From positions 210,658-274,657 of the forward strand of contig CALWVS010000001.1 of the NCBI GenBank assembly GCA_944385095.1: a stretch of 64,000 nt of DNA. The letters are read 5' to 3'. Both the position numbers and the translations under genes were made by a program. Below the pieces are notes generated by a model that worked only from the letters and a program-made list of their open reading frames with translations, was not told where the DNA came from and made no database searches. The stretch comes from an uncultured Oscillospiraceae bacterium (lineage in GTDB: Bacteria > Bacillota > Clostridia > Oscillospirales > Oscillospiraceae). Shown here one piece after another: positions 36,415-44,928 of this stretch (the first letter of the stretch is position 1; every line of letters begins with the position of its first letter).

Positions 36415-37704
36415 ATGAAAATTGCATTTTATACCTTAGGATGTAAGGTCAATCAGTATGAAACTCAGGCATTGGAACAGCTTGCTGTGCAGCATGGGCA
36501 TACGCTGGTTCCTTTTGATGGAGAAGCAGATGCCTATGTCATCAATACCTGTACTGTAACAGCGGTTAGTGATAAAAAATCTCGTCAAGTCATTCGTCGC
36601 TCACGAAACAGAACACCAGATGCAGTGATTGCAGTGTGTGGCTGTTACCCACAGACCCATCCAGACGATGTGGAAGCTCTTGGGGTAGATTTGGTTGCAG
36701 GGACAGGGGACAGACTGCACTTTCTCACCCTGCTGGAACAGGAGTGGAACAGCAGACAGCCCATCACTGCATTGGATAACGCATTTGAACGGCATGTATT
36801 TGAGCAGCTTCCAGCCGGAGGGCTGGAGGGGCGTACCCGTGCTATGCTGAAAATAGAAGATGGTTGTGTGAATTTCTGTTCCTACTGTATTATCCCCTAT
36901 GCAAGAGGGCGTGTGCGCTCTCTGCCTCTGGAGGACTGTGTGAGACAGGTCAGGGAGTTGGTGGAAACTGGATACCAGGAGATTGTACTCACTGGAATTG
37001 AGATTTCTTCTTGGGGACAGGATTTAGATGGGCAAAAGAGCCTCATTGATGTGGTAGAAGCCATCTGTTGTGCTGTGCCTGATTCTGTGAGGATTCGACT
37101 GGGGTCTTTGGAACCACGCACCATTACAGAAGAATTTTGCCAGCGCGCGGTAAAATGCACCAATCTATGCCCTCACTTCCACCTCTCCATGCAATCGGGC
37201 AGTGATGATGTGTTGCGCCGTATGAACCGGAAATATGATACTGCCAGATACAAAAAAAGTGTGGATTTACTCAACCAGTTTTATGTTGCTCCAGCCATTA
37301 CCACAGACATGATTGTGGGCTTTCCACAGGAGACGGAGGAGGAGTTTGAACAGTCACTGCACTTTATCAAAGAATGTGGCTTTGCTTCTATGCATATTTT
37401 CCCCTATTCCAAACGCCCGGGGACACCGGCAGCCAAGATGGAAGGGCAAATTTTAAATGCACTCAAAGAGCAAAGGGCGCATAGAGCTTCAGAAGTTGCA
37501 AATGATATGGAAAAAGCATTCCTGAAACAATTTGTGGGGCAGAGAGAACAGGTGCTGTTCGAGGAACTGCGGGATGGAATGTGGCGTGGATATACCACAC
37601 GTTACTGTGAAGTTCGGTTAGAAAGTCAGGAAAACCTCCACAATGTACTGTGTGAGGTGGAATTGATTGCGCAAGTAGACTCCCACTTGATTGGGAGACT
37701 ATGA
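36415..37704 (+). CDS. mtaB: tRNA (N6-L-threonylcarbamoyladenosine(37)-C2)-methylthiotransferase MtaB
   Basis: The 429-residue radical-SAM enzyme has an N-terminal MTTase domain with three cluster Cys (TLGCKVNQYE, NTCTVT and CGCY), a radical-SAM core with CVNFCSYC near residue 150 and a C-terminal TRAM-like region. It adds the methylthio group to t6A37, giving ms2t6A. MtaB rather than MiaB is indicated by the start MKIAFYTLGCKVNQYE and the ARGRVRS segment. Its substrate is made by the TsaD pathway. Confidence 0.95.
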   Translation: MKIAFYTLGCKVNQYETQALEQLAVQHGHTLVPFDGEADAYVINTCTVTAVSDKKSRQVIRRSRNRTPDAVIAVCGCYPQTHPDDVEALGVDLVAGTGDRLHFLTLLEQEWNSRQPITALDNAFERHVFEQLPAGGLEGRTRAMLKIEDGCVNFCSYCIIPYARGRVRSLPLEDCVRQVRELVETGYQEIVLTGIEISSWGQDLDGQKSLIDVVEAICCAVPDSVRIRLGSLEPRTITEEFCQRAVKCTNLCPHFHLSMQSGSDDVLRRMNRKYDTARYKKSVDLLNQFYVAPAITTDMIVGFPQETEEEFEQSLHFIKECGFASMHIFPYSKRPGTPAAKMEGQILNALKEQRAHRASEVANDMEKAFLKQFVGQREQVLFEELRDGMWRGYTTRYCEVRLESQENLHNVLCEVELIAQVDSHLIGRL

Positions 37705-37746
37705 TATAACTTTAGTTTGTGTTCTATTTTGAAAGGAGAATCTGTT

Positions 37747-37974
37747 ATGACACGTAAGGAATTTAATGAGATTTTTGAGAGCTGCCGGAAGCAGTGCCTG
37801 CCCAGTGACCAGGCTCAGGTAGAAGCAAAGCTGAACGCATTCTGTGATAAGAACGGAAAAATCAGTCCACAGGCAATGGCAATGTTTACCTATGTGGAGA
37901 CCATCCAGTACACCAATGCCATGCTGTATTCTGTTCTCTCCAAAGTGTTGAATGTAGAGGACGAGGAGCAGTAA
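37747..37974 (+). CDS. Small conserved-looking protein of unknown function
   Basis: The 75-residue product has a clear AAAGGAG site 8 bases before the ATG. It is mostly helical and contains two Cys in SCRKQCLPSDQ and one in AFCDKNGK. It lies 42 bases after mtaB on the same strand and may be cotranscribed. I do not recognise a family. Confidence 0.7.
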   Translation: MTRKEFNEIFESCRKQCLPSDQAQVEAKLNAFCDKNGKISPQAMAMFTYVETIQYTNAMLYSVLSKVLNVEDEEQ

Positions 37975-37975
37975 G

Positions 37976-38020
37976 GAAAAAGACACCCTTTCCAGCCAGA
38001 CAGATGGTTGGAAAGGGTGT
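37976..38020 (-). terminator. Terminator of the rpe-recR-membrane-protein operon
   Basis: ACACCCTTTCCA and its complement form a 12-base-pair stem with a partly paired loop. A T-run follows on the minus strand; it may also act weakly on the plus strand. Confidence 0.75.
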
Positions 38021-38028
38021 TACTGCTT

Positions 38029-38781
38029 TCAGAGAGGATGTTTGGGGCGGATGCGTTTATACCGACAGAGCTGTTCAGAACAGTTGCTGCATTGCAAAGC
38101 CTGATTGGAGCCATACCAAAAACGCTCTGGGTGTTGGTGGTACCGCACCTCCCAGCAGACCAGAACCAGAATGCCAGTCCAAAACAGAGATTGGGCATAC
38201 CAATGAGGGACGAGAAGCAGAGGGGCAGCCATCATCCAAGAACCCCATGCAAAAATACGACAATTGACACAACAGCGGTTTTTCATCAAAAAATATTGAA
38301 ATGGGCAGAAAAACAGCACACAAATCAAATCACATAAGAAGTAGAAGGCACACAGGAGAATCAATTCTGCGGAGCGGATGACAGTGCCTGTATGATAGAG
38401 TATCCCAAAACAGAAATTGATGCAAAACCAGAGTAGAGCCACTTTTTTGGCACCACGGTTCTGGGCTTGTACCGCCTGTTTCAAAGCAACCGTGTCATAC
38501 TGTCTGACGGGGCGGTATCCAGTGGGATATTGCTTTAGACAGCCTTTGGTGAGACGGCTTTTTGGATTGAGTTGTACTAACATGGAGCAAATCATCATCA
38601 CCCACAATAAGGCAAGGGGAATACTCAGCCCAGAAGGTGCAGTAAACTCAAGAATTTCAGGATTGGATACATAAAAAAAGAGGATGAGGAGAAAAATAGA
38701 CAGGCGGACGGAGAAGTCCAACAGATAACGCTTGGTTACTTTGGTGAGGGAAGCAGAATAAATGGGAGCAGAAGCACTCAT
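38029..38781 (-). CDS. Membrane protein of unknown function with Cys pairs
   Basis: The 250-residue product has about six hydrophobic segments. Two short Cys clusters stand out: NRCCVNCRIFAWG near residue 168 and the C-terminal LQCSNCSEQLC. They look like a split zinc-binding site on the cytoplasmic face. It overlaps recR by 4 bases, so the two are translated together, though a shared function is not evident. I do not recognise the family. Confidence 0.75.
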   Translation of the reverse strand: MSASAPIYSASLTKVTKRYLLDFSVRLSIFLLILFFYVSNPEILEFTAPSGLSIPLALLWVMMICSMLVQLNPKSRLTKGCLKQYPTGYRPVRQYDTVALKQAVQAQNRGAKKVALLWFCINFCFGILYHTGTVIRSAELILLCAFYFLCDLICVLFFCPFQYFLMKNRCCVNCRIFAWGSWMMAAPLLLVPHWYAQSLFWTGILVLVCWEVRYHQHPERFWYGSNQALQCSNCSEQLCRYKRIRPKHPL

Positions 38782-39380
38782 AATTCCCGCCGCCCTTCCA
38801 GAGCACGCATCAGGGTAGCATCATCTGCATATTCCAAATGGCTGCCCACAGGGATACCGTAGGCCAGACGGGTGACACGGATTTGAAACGGCTTGAGCAG
38901 ACGGGAGAGATACATGGCAGTTGCTTCCCCCTCTGTGTCTGGATTGGTTGCCATAATCACTTCATCCACACCCCCAGATGCCACCCGTTCCACCAGAGAT
39001 TTGATGTGTAAATCATCAGGTCCCACATGGTTCATGGGGGAGATGACACCATGAAGCACATGATAGACCCCTGTATATTCTCGTGCCCGCTCCATTGCCA
39101 TCACATCTTTGGGATCTGCCACAACACAGACAATATTTTGGTCCCGGTGTTTATCAGAACAGACAGGGCATACCCCATCTCCCTGTGTCAGATTCTGACA
39201 GACAGGGCAGCAGTGAATGGCGGTTTTGGCGTTGATAATCGCCTGTGCAAAGATGTTGGCTTCCTCCTCTGGCATGGACAGGACGTGAAATGCCAGCCGC
39301 TGGGCTGATTTCACACCAACACCGGGGAGCTTTGCAAATTGCTCCACAAGATGCTCTAAGGCAGGTGGAAAGTATTGCAT
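38778..39380 (-). CDS. recR: Recombination mediator RecR
   Basis: The 200-residue product has a helix-hairpin-helix (AKLPGVGVKSAQRLAFH), a C4 zinc finger (CCPVCQNLTQGDGVCPVC) and a Toprim domain (VCVVADPKDVMAMER). With RecO it loads RecA on gapped DNA. An AAGGAGG site precedes the start. It usually follows dnaX and ybaB; here it follows rpe. Confidence 0.97.
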   Translation of the reverse strand: MQYFPPALEHLVEQFAKLPGVGVKSAQRLAFHVLSMPEEEANIFAQAIINAKTAIHCCPVCQNLTQGDGVCPVCSDKHRDQNIVCVVADPKDVMAMERAREYTGVYHVLHGVISPMNHVGPDDLHIKSLVERVASGGVDEVIMATNPDTEGEATAMYLSRLLKPFQIRVTRLAYGIPVGSHLEYADDATLMRALEGRREL

Positions 39381-39427
39381 GAATCAGTTTGACCTCCTTG
39401 CTGCATCAGTGGTGAGACAGCATTCAT

Positions 39428-40072
39428 TTAAAGGCGCAGTGCTGCAATGGCAGCAGGGATGTCCTGAGCACCATAGACAGCAGAGCCAGCCACCAATACA
39501 TTTGCACCAGCTTCCACCACAAGAGGGGCTGTTTTTGGGGAAATGCCACCATCTACCTCTAATTCACAGTTGGGGTTGTATTGGTCTATGATGGAACGAA
39601 CCTGACGAATGGTGTCCAGTTGTGTATCCATAAAAGCTTGCCCGCCAAAACCTGGTTCTACTGTCATTACCAGCACCAAATCCAGTTGTTCAATATAGGG
39701 CAAAATGGCACGGGCATCTGTGATAGGGCGCAGTGCAATCGCCTTTTTGACCCCACACTGTCCCATTATGTCCAGAGCTTTGGCAATGCCAGAGGGGTGG
39801 TCTGCCTCCAGATGGATGGAGAGTAAATCGGCACCAGCTTTTGCAAAGTCCTCAATATACCGCACTGGTTTTTCAATCATCAAATGCACATCCAGAAACA
39901 TATCTGTATGTTTGCGAATGGATTGCACGACTGGAATACCAATAGTCAGGTTTGGAACGAATGCGCCATCCATCACATCCACATGGAGATAGTCCGCAGT
40001 GGAAACCCGATGAATGTCCCGTTCCAGATTACAGAAATCAGCAGAGAGAATAGAAGGAGCTATTTTAATCAT
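39428..40072 (-). CDS. rpe: Ribulose-phosphate 3-epimerase
   Basis: The 214-residue product has the family start IKIAPSILSADFCNLERDI and the active-site segments HVDVMDGAFVPNLT, HLEA, MTVEPGFGGQ and EVDGGI. It interconverts ribulose-5-phosphate and xylulose-5-phosphate in the pentose phosphate pathway. The ATG at 40072 is preferred because AAAGGTGAG lies 7 bases upstream, overlapping an earlier GTG. recR follows after 47 bases. Confidence 0.96.
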   Translation of the reverse strand: MIKIAPSILSADFCNLERDIHRVSTADYLHVDVMDGAFVPNLTIGIPVVQSIRKHTDMFLDVHLMIEKPVRYIEDFAKAGADLLSIHLEADHPSGIAKALDIMGQCGVKKAIALRPITDARAILPYIEQLDLVLVMTVEPGFGGQAFMDTQLDTIRQVRSIIDQYNPNCELEVDGGISPKTAPLVVEAGANVLVAGSAVYGAQDIPAAIAALRL

Positions 40073-40084
40073 AGATTGTCTCAC

Positions 40085-40299
40085 CTTTCAAACAGAATAA
40101 CAGAGAACCCAATGACTGCATAGGATAAAGAGCGGAAGGGAGAGGGGACCCCCTTCTCTGGTGTGTCCCCAGTGGCTGACAGATGCCCCAAAAGAACCCA
40201 ATGAACTCCTGTCTCTATCAGCAACTGGATGTGACCTGCCGCTTTTTAGATACCTGCCCTCTGGAAAGGAATACTCCTTTTCAGAGGGTGGGAACAGAA
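40085..40299 (-). ncRNA. Possible structured RNA between ilvA and rpe (6S-like layout, unproven)
   Basis: No gene is seen in this 215-base interval, but several helices can form on the minus-strand RNA. CCCTCTG-AAAAGGA pairs with its complement at 40257-40288. Further inside, AGCGG near 40230 can pair with CCGCT near 40131, GCTGATAG near 40218 with CTGTCAGC near 40177, and GGGGAC with GTCCCC around 40147-40171. A closing stem, a bubble with a side hairpin and an upper stem resemble 6S RNA. A leader of rpe is the alternative. The direct repeat AGAACCCAATGA occurs twice (plus strand, 40104 and 40193). Confidence 0.35.
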
Positions 40300-41517
40300 T
40301 CAATAGAAGTCGGCAGTCATAATTTCCTGTGCTACATAGCCATGTTGGCGTAGCTGATTCATAATTTCCTTTTTGTGGTCGTGTCCAAAGGCCTCCAGTG
40401 TGACCTTTAATTCCACACCATTTTGGCGATTGATATTCACAAACTGGTTGTGCTCCAGTTTGATGATATTGCCGTTGCACTGTGCCAGCAGACCAGACAC
40501 CCGCATCAGCTCTCCTGGACGGTCAGGCAGCAGGACAGAGAAGGTAAAAATGCGACCACGGTTGATGAGACCATGCTGTACAAGAGAGGCCATGGTAATC
40601 ACGTCCATGTTTCCACCAGAGAGCACACACACCACATTGAGACCCTTCACATCCAGATGTTTCAGGGCAGCCACAGACAGTAAACCTGCATTTTCTACTA
40701 CCATTTTGTGCCGCTCCATCATATCGAGGAACGCATCCACCAGTTCTGTATCAGAAATGGTAATCACATGGTCAATGTTGGCTTGCACATAGGGGAATAC
40801 CAAGTCCCCTGGGGTTTTCACTGCCACACCATCGGCAATGGTATTGGCAGTGGGCAACGTGACCACATGACCAGCTTCCAGACTGGCTTTCATGGAGGCG
40901 GCCCCCTCTGGCTCTACACCGATGACAGTCACATTGGGATTCAAAAGTTTTGCTAAAGTGGAAATACCAGCAGCCAGCCCACCGCCTCCAATGGGAACTA
41001 AAATCACATCTACATCTGGGAGATCCTGAAAAATTTCATAGGCAATGGTGCCCTGTCCGGTGGCAATCCCCAAATCATTGAAGGGATGCACATAGGTCAG
41101 CCCTTCTTCTGCGGCAATTTGGACAGCTCGCTCGGCTGCTTCGTCAAACACTTCACCATGTAGAATGACTTTTGCCCCATAGTCCTTGGTATTGTTTACC
41201 TTTACAAGAGGCGTTGTGGTGGGCATAACAATGGTGGCAGGGACACCAGCAGCCTGTGCAGCATAGGCAAGCCCTTGGGCGTGGTTGCCAGCAGAGGCAG
41301 TAATCAGCCCCCGACTTTTTTCTTCCTCTGACAGTGTACTGATTTTATAGTATGCCCCCCGGATTTTATAAGCACCTGTGACCTGCATATTTTCCGGTTT
41401 TAAATAGACATGGTTTCCCCATGCCTTGGAAAAGGCGGGGGAGTAGATGAGATTTGTATTGCGAATAATGCCCTGTAAGGTGGAGCGGGCAGCTTTGAAT
41501 TGTTCCAGGGTCAGCAT
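40300..41517 (-). CDS. ilvA: Threonine ammonia-lyase with ACT domain
   Basis: The 405-residue PLP enzyme deaminates threonine to 2-oxobutyrate. The Schiff-base Lys is in TGAYKIRGAYYK, and the phosphate-binding Gly loop is VPIGGGGLAAGIS. A single C-terminal ACT domain begins near residue 328 (IFTFSVLLPDRPGELMR). This length and layout match the clostridial short form, which is closer to catabolic TdcB than to the long biosynthetic IlvA with two regulatory lobes. No other isoleucine genes are adjacent, so catabolism is possible. Confidence 0.93.
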   Translation of the reverse strand: MLTLEQFKAARSTLQGIIRNTNLIYSPAFSKAWGNHVYLKPENMQVTGAYKIRGAYYKISTLSEEEKSRGLITASAGNHAQGLAYAAQAAGVPATIVMPTTTPLVKVNNTKDYGAKVILHGEVFDEAAERAVQIAAEEGLTYVHPFNDLGIATGQGTIAYEIFQDLPDVDVILVPIGGGGLAAGISTLAKLLNPNVTVIGVEPEGAASMKASLEAGHVVTLPTANTIADGVAVKTPGDLVFPYVQANIDHVITISDTELVDAFLDMMERHKMVVENAGLLSVAALKHLDVKGLNVVCVLSGGNMDVITMASLVQHGLINRGRIFTFSVLLPDRPGELMRVSGLLAQCNGNIIKLEHNQFVNINRQNGVELKVTLEAFGHDHKKEIMNQLRQHGYVAQEIMTADFY

Positions 41518-41642
41518 GACAGTCTCCTTTGATTACAAAATTTGATACCTTTTATCATACCCCACATCCTGTTGAAAAGTCAACCAAACAAAACAAAAAA
41601 ACAGGGAAATCGTGACGCTCATTTACACAGACTACAATGGGC

Positions 41643-41671
41643 TTGACACTGTTTTTTGAGAACGGTACAAT
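41643..41671 (+). promoter_or_regulatory. Sigma-A promoter of the xpaC-telA operon
   Basis: A perfect TTGACA and TACAAT are 17 bases apart. Transcription from about 41678 rules out very early start codons for xpaC. Confidence 0.8.
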
Positions 41672-41728
41672 GAGAACAAATATGTGGATGTGCAGGCAGT
41701 ACAGCACAGGAAAGGAACAGAAATCCAT

Positions 41729-42445
41729 ATGGCAGAGCATGTGAAAAGAAGTGTGTTACCTATCTATCTGATTGGTGTCGTATGGCTGGTGTTTGGGATA
41801 CAGTTCTCCTTACATCAACTGTGGGACTATATTCTGTGTGGCGTAGTCTCTGTGATTGTGTTTATCATCGCAAAAGCGATTTTCCCTGACCGGCATTTCC
41901 GATTGCCGGAACAGGAACAAAAAGCAGCAGAGTCACCAGAGAGACAGGAACCCAAACAGCAGCAATCATCCACAGGGAATCCTGAACTGGATGCACTGAT
42001 TCAGGAGCGGGAACGTGCCATTTCAGAGATGCGGCGTCTCAATGACAGCATTGAAGACCCTGTACTATCAAAACAGATAGACCATTTGGAAGAAGTAACA
42101 GGTAAGATTATAGATGAGGTGGTACAAAAACCGGAAAAGCTGCCCCAAATCAGGCGGTTTTTAAACTATTTTTTGCCCACAACATTGAAGCTGTTAAATG
42201 CCTATGACAGAATGGATGCGACGGGAATTTCAGGTGAAAACATAGACAGCACCAAACAGAAAGTGGAATCTATGTTGGATACCATTGTAAAAGCATTTGA
42301 CCAACAATTGGATGCATTGTTTTCCAATGAGGCAATGGATATTTCTACTGATATTACCGTGATGGAGCAGCTACTCACCAGAGAAGGATTTGGACAGAAA
42401 AAGACAGATACAGAGGATGAGGCGTCCATCCATCTGGAACTATAA
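41729..42445 (+). CDS. XpaC-like 5-bromo-4-chloroindolyl phosphate hydrolysis family protein
   Basis: The 238-residue product has two N-terminal membrane helices (about residues 9-55), a charged linker and a helical C-terminal domain with LPQIRRFLNYFLPTTLKLLN, characteristic of the XpaC family. The named activity comes from an early screen; the physiological role is unknown. XpaC genes are commonly followed by telA, as here with an 18-base gap. Confidence 0.87.
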   Translation: MAEHVKRSVLPIYLIGVVWLVFGIQFSLHQLWDYILCGVVSVIVFIIAKAIFPDRHFRLPEQEQKAAESPERQEPKQQQSSTGNPELDALIQERERAISEMRRLNDSIEDPVLSKQIDHLEEVTGKIIDEVVQKPEKLPQIRRFLNYFLPTTLKLLNAYDRMDATGISGENIDSTKQKVESMLDTIVKAFDQQLDALFSNEAMDISTDITVMEQLLTREGFGQKKTDTEDEASIHLEL

Positions 42446-42463
42446 GAACAGGAGGACAAGCAA

Positions 42464-43630
42464 ATGAGTGAATTTGATATGACACCCCAACTGACATTGA
42501 CCCCAGAGGCAGAACCAGAAGCACCAGTGGTGCCAGAACTGAAAATGGAAACAGAGACACAACTGTCAGAAAACAAGACAGTACAACCAGTGCAAATTGA
42601 TGAATCCATGCTCACTGAGGCAGAGCGGAAGATGGTAGACGAATTTGCCCAGAAAATTGATGTGACAGACAGCAATGTGGTACTGCAATATGGAGCAGGT
42701 GCCCAGAAAAATATAGCAAATTTCTCAGAAAGTGCCCTCAACAGTGTGAGAACAAAAGACTTGGGAGAGGTTGGAGAAGCCCTGTCCAGTTTGGTGGTGG
42801 AGTTAAAAGATTTTGGTCAGGATGAGGAAAAGAAAGGTGGTATTTTTGGATTTTTCCAGAAAAAGAGGAATGAACTGGAGGCATTGAAAGCCAGCTATGC
42901 GAAAGCGGAGGTCAATGTCAATAAAATCGTCCAGATTTTGGAAAACCATCAGGTAGTGCTGATGAAAGATATTGCAATGCTGGACCGCATGTATGAGCTG
43001 AACACAAAATACTATAAAGAGTTGACCATGTATATCATTGCAGGGAAAAAACGTCTGGAATATCTGCGAACCCATGACCTTGTGCAGTTGAAGGAAAAAG
43101 CTGCCAGTACAGGGGCACAGGAGGATGCACAGGCATACCATGACTACACCAATCTATGCAACCGCTTTGAAAAGAAAATTCATGACTTGGAGTTGACCCG
43201 TATGATTTCTGTGCAGATGGGACCACAGACCCGTCTGTTACAGAACAATGATGCCATGATGCTGGAAAAAATCCAGTCTTCTCTGGTCAATACCATTCCA
43301 TTGTGGAAAAGTCAAATGGTCTTATCCCTTGGACTGGAACATGCAAGACAGGCAACCCAGGCACAGGCTGCTGTGACAGATATGACCAATCAACTGCTGC
43401 AAAAGAATGCTGATATGCTCAAAATGGGAACCATTGAGGCAGCAAGAGAGGCAGAGCGTTCCATTGTGGATATTCAGACCTTACAACACACCAATCAACA
43501 ACTGATTTCTACTCTGGATGAGGTGATGCAAATTCAGACAGAGGGACGCCAGAAGCGCAGAGAGGCAGAAGCGGAACTGGGTCGCATTGAAGGGGAGTTG
43601 AAGCAAAAACTGCTGGAACTGAGGGGATAA
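42464..43630 (+). CDS. TelA-like toxic anion resistance protein
   Basis: The 388-residue product is a largely alpha-helical cytoplasmic protein of the TelA/KlaA family (GIFGFFQKKRNELEALKASY, then VQMGPQTRLLQNND). The family was named for tellurite resistance but is often linked to envelope stress. The first 45 residues are Pro/Glu-rich and probably disordered. It lies between the xpaC-like gene and a TPM-domain gene. Confidence 0.9.
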   Translation: MSEFDMTPQLTLTPEAEPEAPVVPELKMETETQLSENKTVQPVQIDESMLTEAERKMVDEFAQKIDVTDSNVVLQYGAGAQKNIANFSESALNSVRTKDLGEVGEALSSLVVELKDFGQDEEKKGGIFGFFQKKRNELEALKASYAKAEVNVNKIVQILENHQVVLMKDIAMLDRMYELNTKYYKELTMYIIAGKKRLEYLRTHDLVQLKEKAASTGAQEDAQAYHDYTNLCNRFEKKIHDLELTRMISVQMGPQTRLLQNNDAMMLEKIQSSLVNTIPLWKSQMVLSLGLEHARQATQAQAAVTDMTNQLLQKNADMLKMGTIEAAREAERSIVDIQTLQHTNQQLISTLDEVMQIQTEGRQKRREAEAELGRIEGELKQKLLELRG

Positions 43631-43677
43631 TCCATAGGTTTCCTTGTGTAATCGGCAAGTAGGACAGGAGTATTGCC

Positions 43678-44673
43678 ATGAAATTGTTACAGAAAACCTG
43701 GGTGGCAGTGGTTTTAACCATTTGTATGATAGTGGCTGCCATTGGAATCGGACAGTGGAGAGCAGATACCACACCGGAAGCCAGTGCAGAGGCAGGAACA
43801 GCCACACTGAACACCACCCTCAATACCTCTGAGTATGAACAAAAGTGGATTGCAGACCAGGCAGGGGTTCTGTCAGCGCAGGAGATAAAACAGATTGCCA
43901 TCTATCAGGCAAATTGGGTCAAGCAGTTCGACATCTTGATTGCGGTCAATACAGTCCCTTCCCTCTCTCAAACCATAGAGGACTATGCCTATGAGACGGG
44001 GGAGCGTATTGGGCTTGCAATGCAAGATGGGATTTTGGTGGTGGATGCCAGCACAGGAAATTGTTTTTTGGCAGTTGGACAGGAATTTCCTCTCACAGAC
44101 AGTCAAATTACATCCTATTTAGACCACTATCTCTATGAAGATGCCATGTCTCAGCAGTATGGTGAGGGTATTTTAAATTTATTTTCTGCCCTTCATGACT
44201 ACTATGCAGACCGATATGGAGTGAATTTGCAACAGACCTCATCTAGCAAGGCAATAGACCTCATCGTGTTGCTGATTATGGGGTTGATATTTGCGAGTGT
44301 GTTAGATCGGTATCTGTTTCGACGGTATCATGAAACATATTATGGAAATCCCAATCCACCATTTGTATTTCGACCAATTCTATTCTGGCATGGACCAGGG
44401 TTTGGCTGGTACCGCAGACGCTGGAATCGTGTGCCACCAGGCAGCTTTTCTGGTGGTTTTGGGTCACACCATCATCATAGTGGCGGTAGCTTTGGCAGTC
44501 ATCCCCGTGGCGGTGGTTTCAGTGGCGGGTTTCGTGGCGGTGGTTTTGGCAGCAATCCAAGAGGTGGTGGATTTAGTAGCAGCTCTCGAGGCGGTGGATT
44601 TGGAGGACGTTCCCGTGGCGGTGGATTTAGTCGGCGTTCTGGCGGGGGACGTTCCCGTGGTGGCGGCTTTTAA
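43678..44673 (+). CDS. TPM-domain membrane protein with RGG-rich tail
   Basis: The 331-residue product has an N-terminal signal or anchor helix (about 7-26), an outer TPM domain (about 55-165; WIADQAGVLSAQEIKQI), a second membrane helix near 198-215 and a cytoplasmic tail. From about residue 250 the tail is Gly/Ser/Arg repeats of the RGGGF type with a His4 run. TPM domains can have weak phosphatase activity or stabilise membrane complexes. The operon with xpaC- and telA-like genes suggests a joint envelope-stress role; this is inference. Confidence 0.83.
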   Translation: MKLLQKTWVAVVLTICMIVAAIGIGQWRADTTPEASAEAGTATLNTTLNTSEYEQKWIADQAGVLSAQEIKQIAIYQANWVKQFDILIAVNTVPSLSQTIEDYAYETGERIGLAMQDGILVVDASTGNCFLAVGQEFPLTDSQITSYLDHYLYEDAMSQQYGEGILNLFSALHDYYADRYGVNLQQTSSSKAIDLIVLLIMGLIFASVLDRYLFRRYHETYYGNPNPPFVFRPILFWHGPGFGWYRRRWNRVPPGSFSGGFGSHHHHSGGSFGSHPRGGGFSGGFRGGGFGSNPRGGGFSSSSRGGGFGGRSRGGGFSRRSGGGRSRGGGF

Positions 44674-44708
44674 TTGAAACAAAACCAAATCAATTTTTAA
44701 AAAACAAT

Positions 44709-44760
44709 CCCATTTGTTAGTTTGTAGTTTGTACAGACTGACAAATGGGGTATTTTTATT
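44709..44760 (+). terminator. Intrinsic terminator of the xpaC-telA-TPM operon
   Basis: CCCATTTGTTAGT pairs with ACTGACAAATGGG across a 16-base loop, followed by a T-rich run. Confidence 0.85.
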
Positions 44761-44826
44761 TTTTATGGGTATGCTATTTTATATCAAATCAAATAAAAAT
44801 GAAAATTCCAACAGGAAGGATAAAAA

Positions 44827-44898
44827 ATGATAGGGCAGCCAGAATTCACTAGCTTTAAAAATATAAAAATCACCCATACTGTTTTATGGGCAGCTTAG
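44827..44898 (+). CDS. Possible 23-residue small ORF
   Basis: An ATG follows GGAAGGATAAAAA and opens 23 codons (MIGQPEFTSFKNIK...). The good ribosome-binding site is the only support; it sits just before spoIVB and may be a leader peptide or chance. Confidence 0.25.
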   Translation: MIGQPEFTSFKNIKITHTVLWAA

Positions 44899-44928
44899 CT
44901 GTCTCATGGATTTTGGGGGGGTGAACAT

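Noticed and set aside
44431-44670. Short tandem DNA repeats resembling a repeat array
   Set aside because: They are in-frame codons for an RGGGF-type protein tail and vary at synonymous positions, so they are coding repeats and not CRISPR or a satellite.
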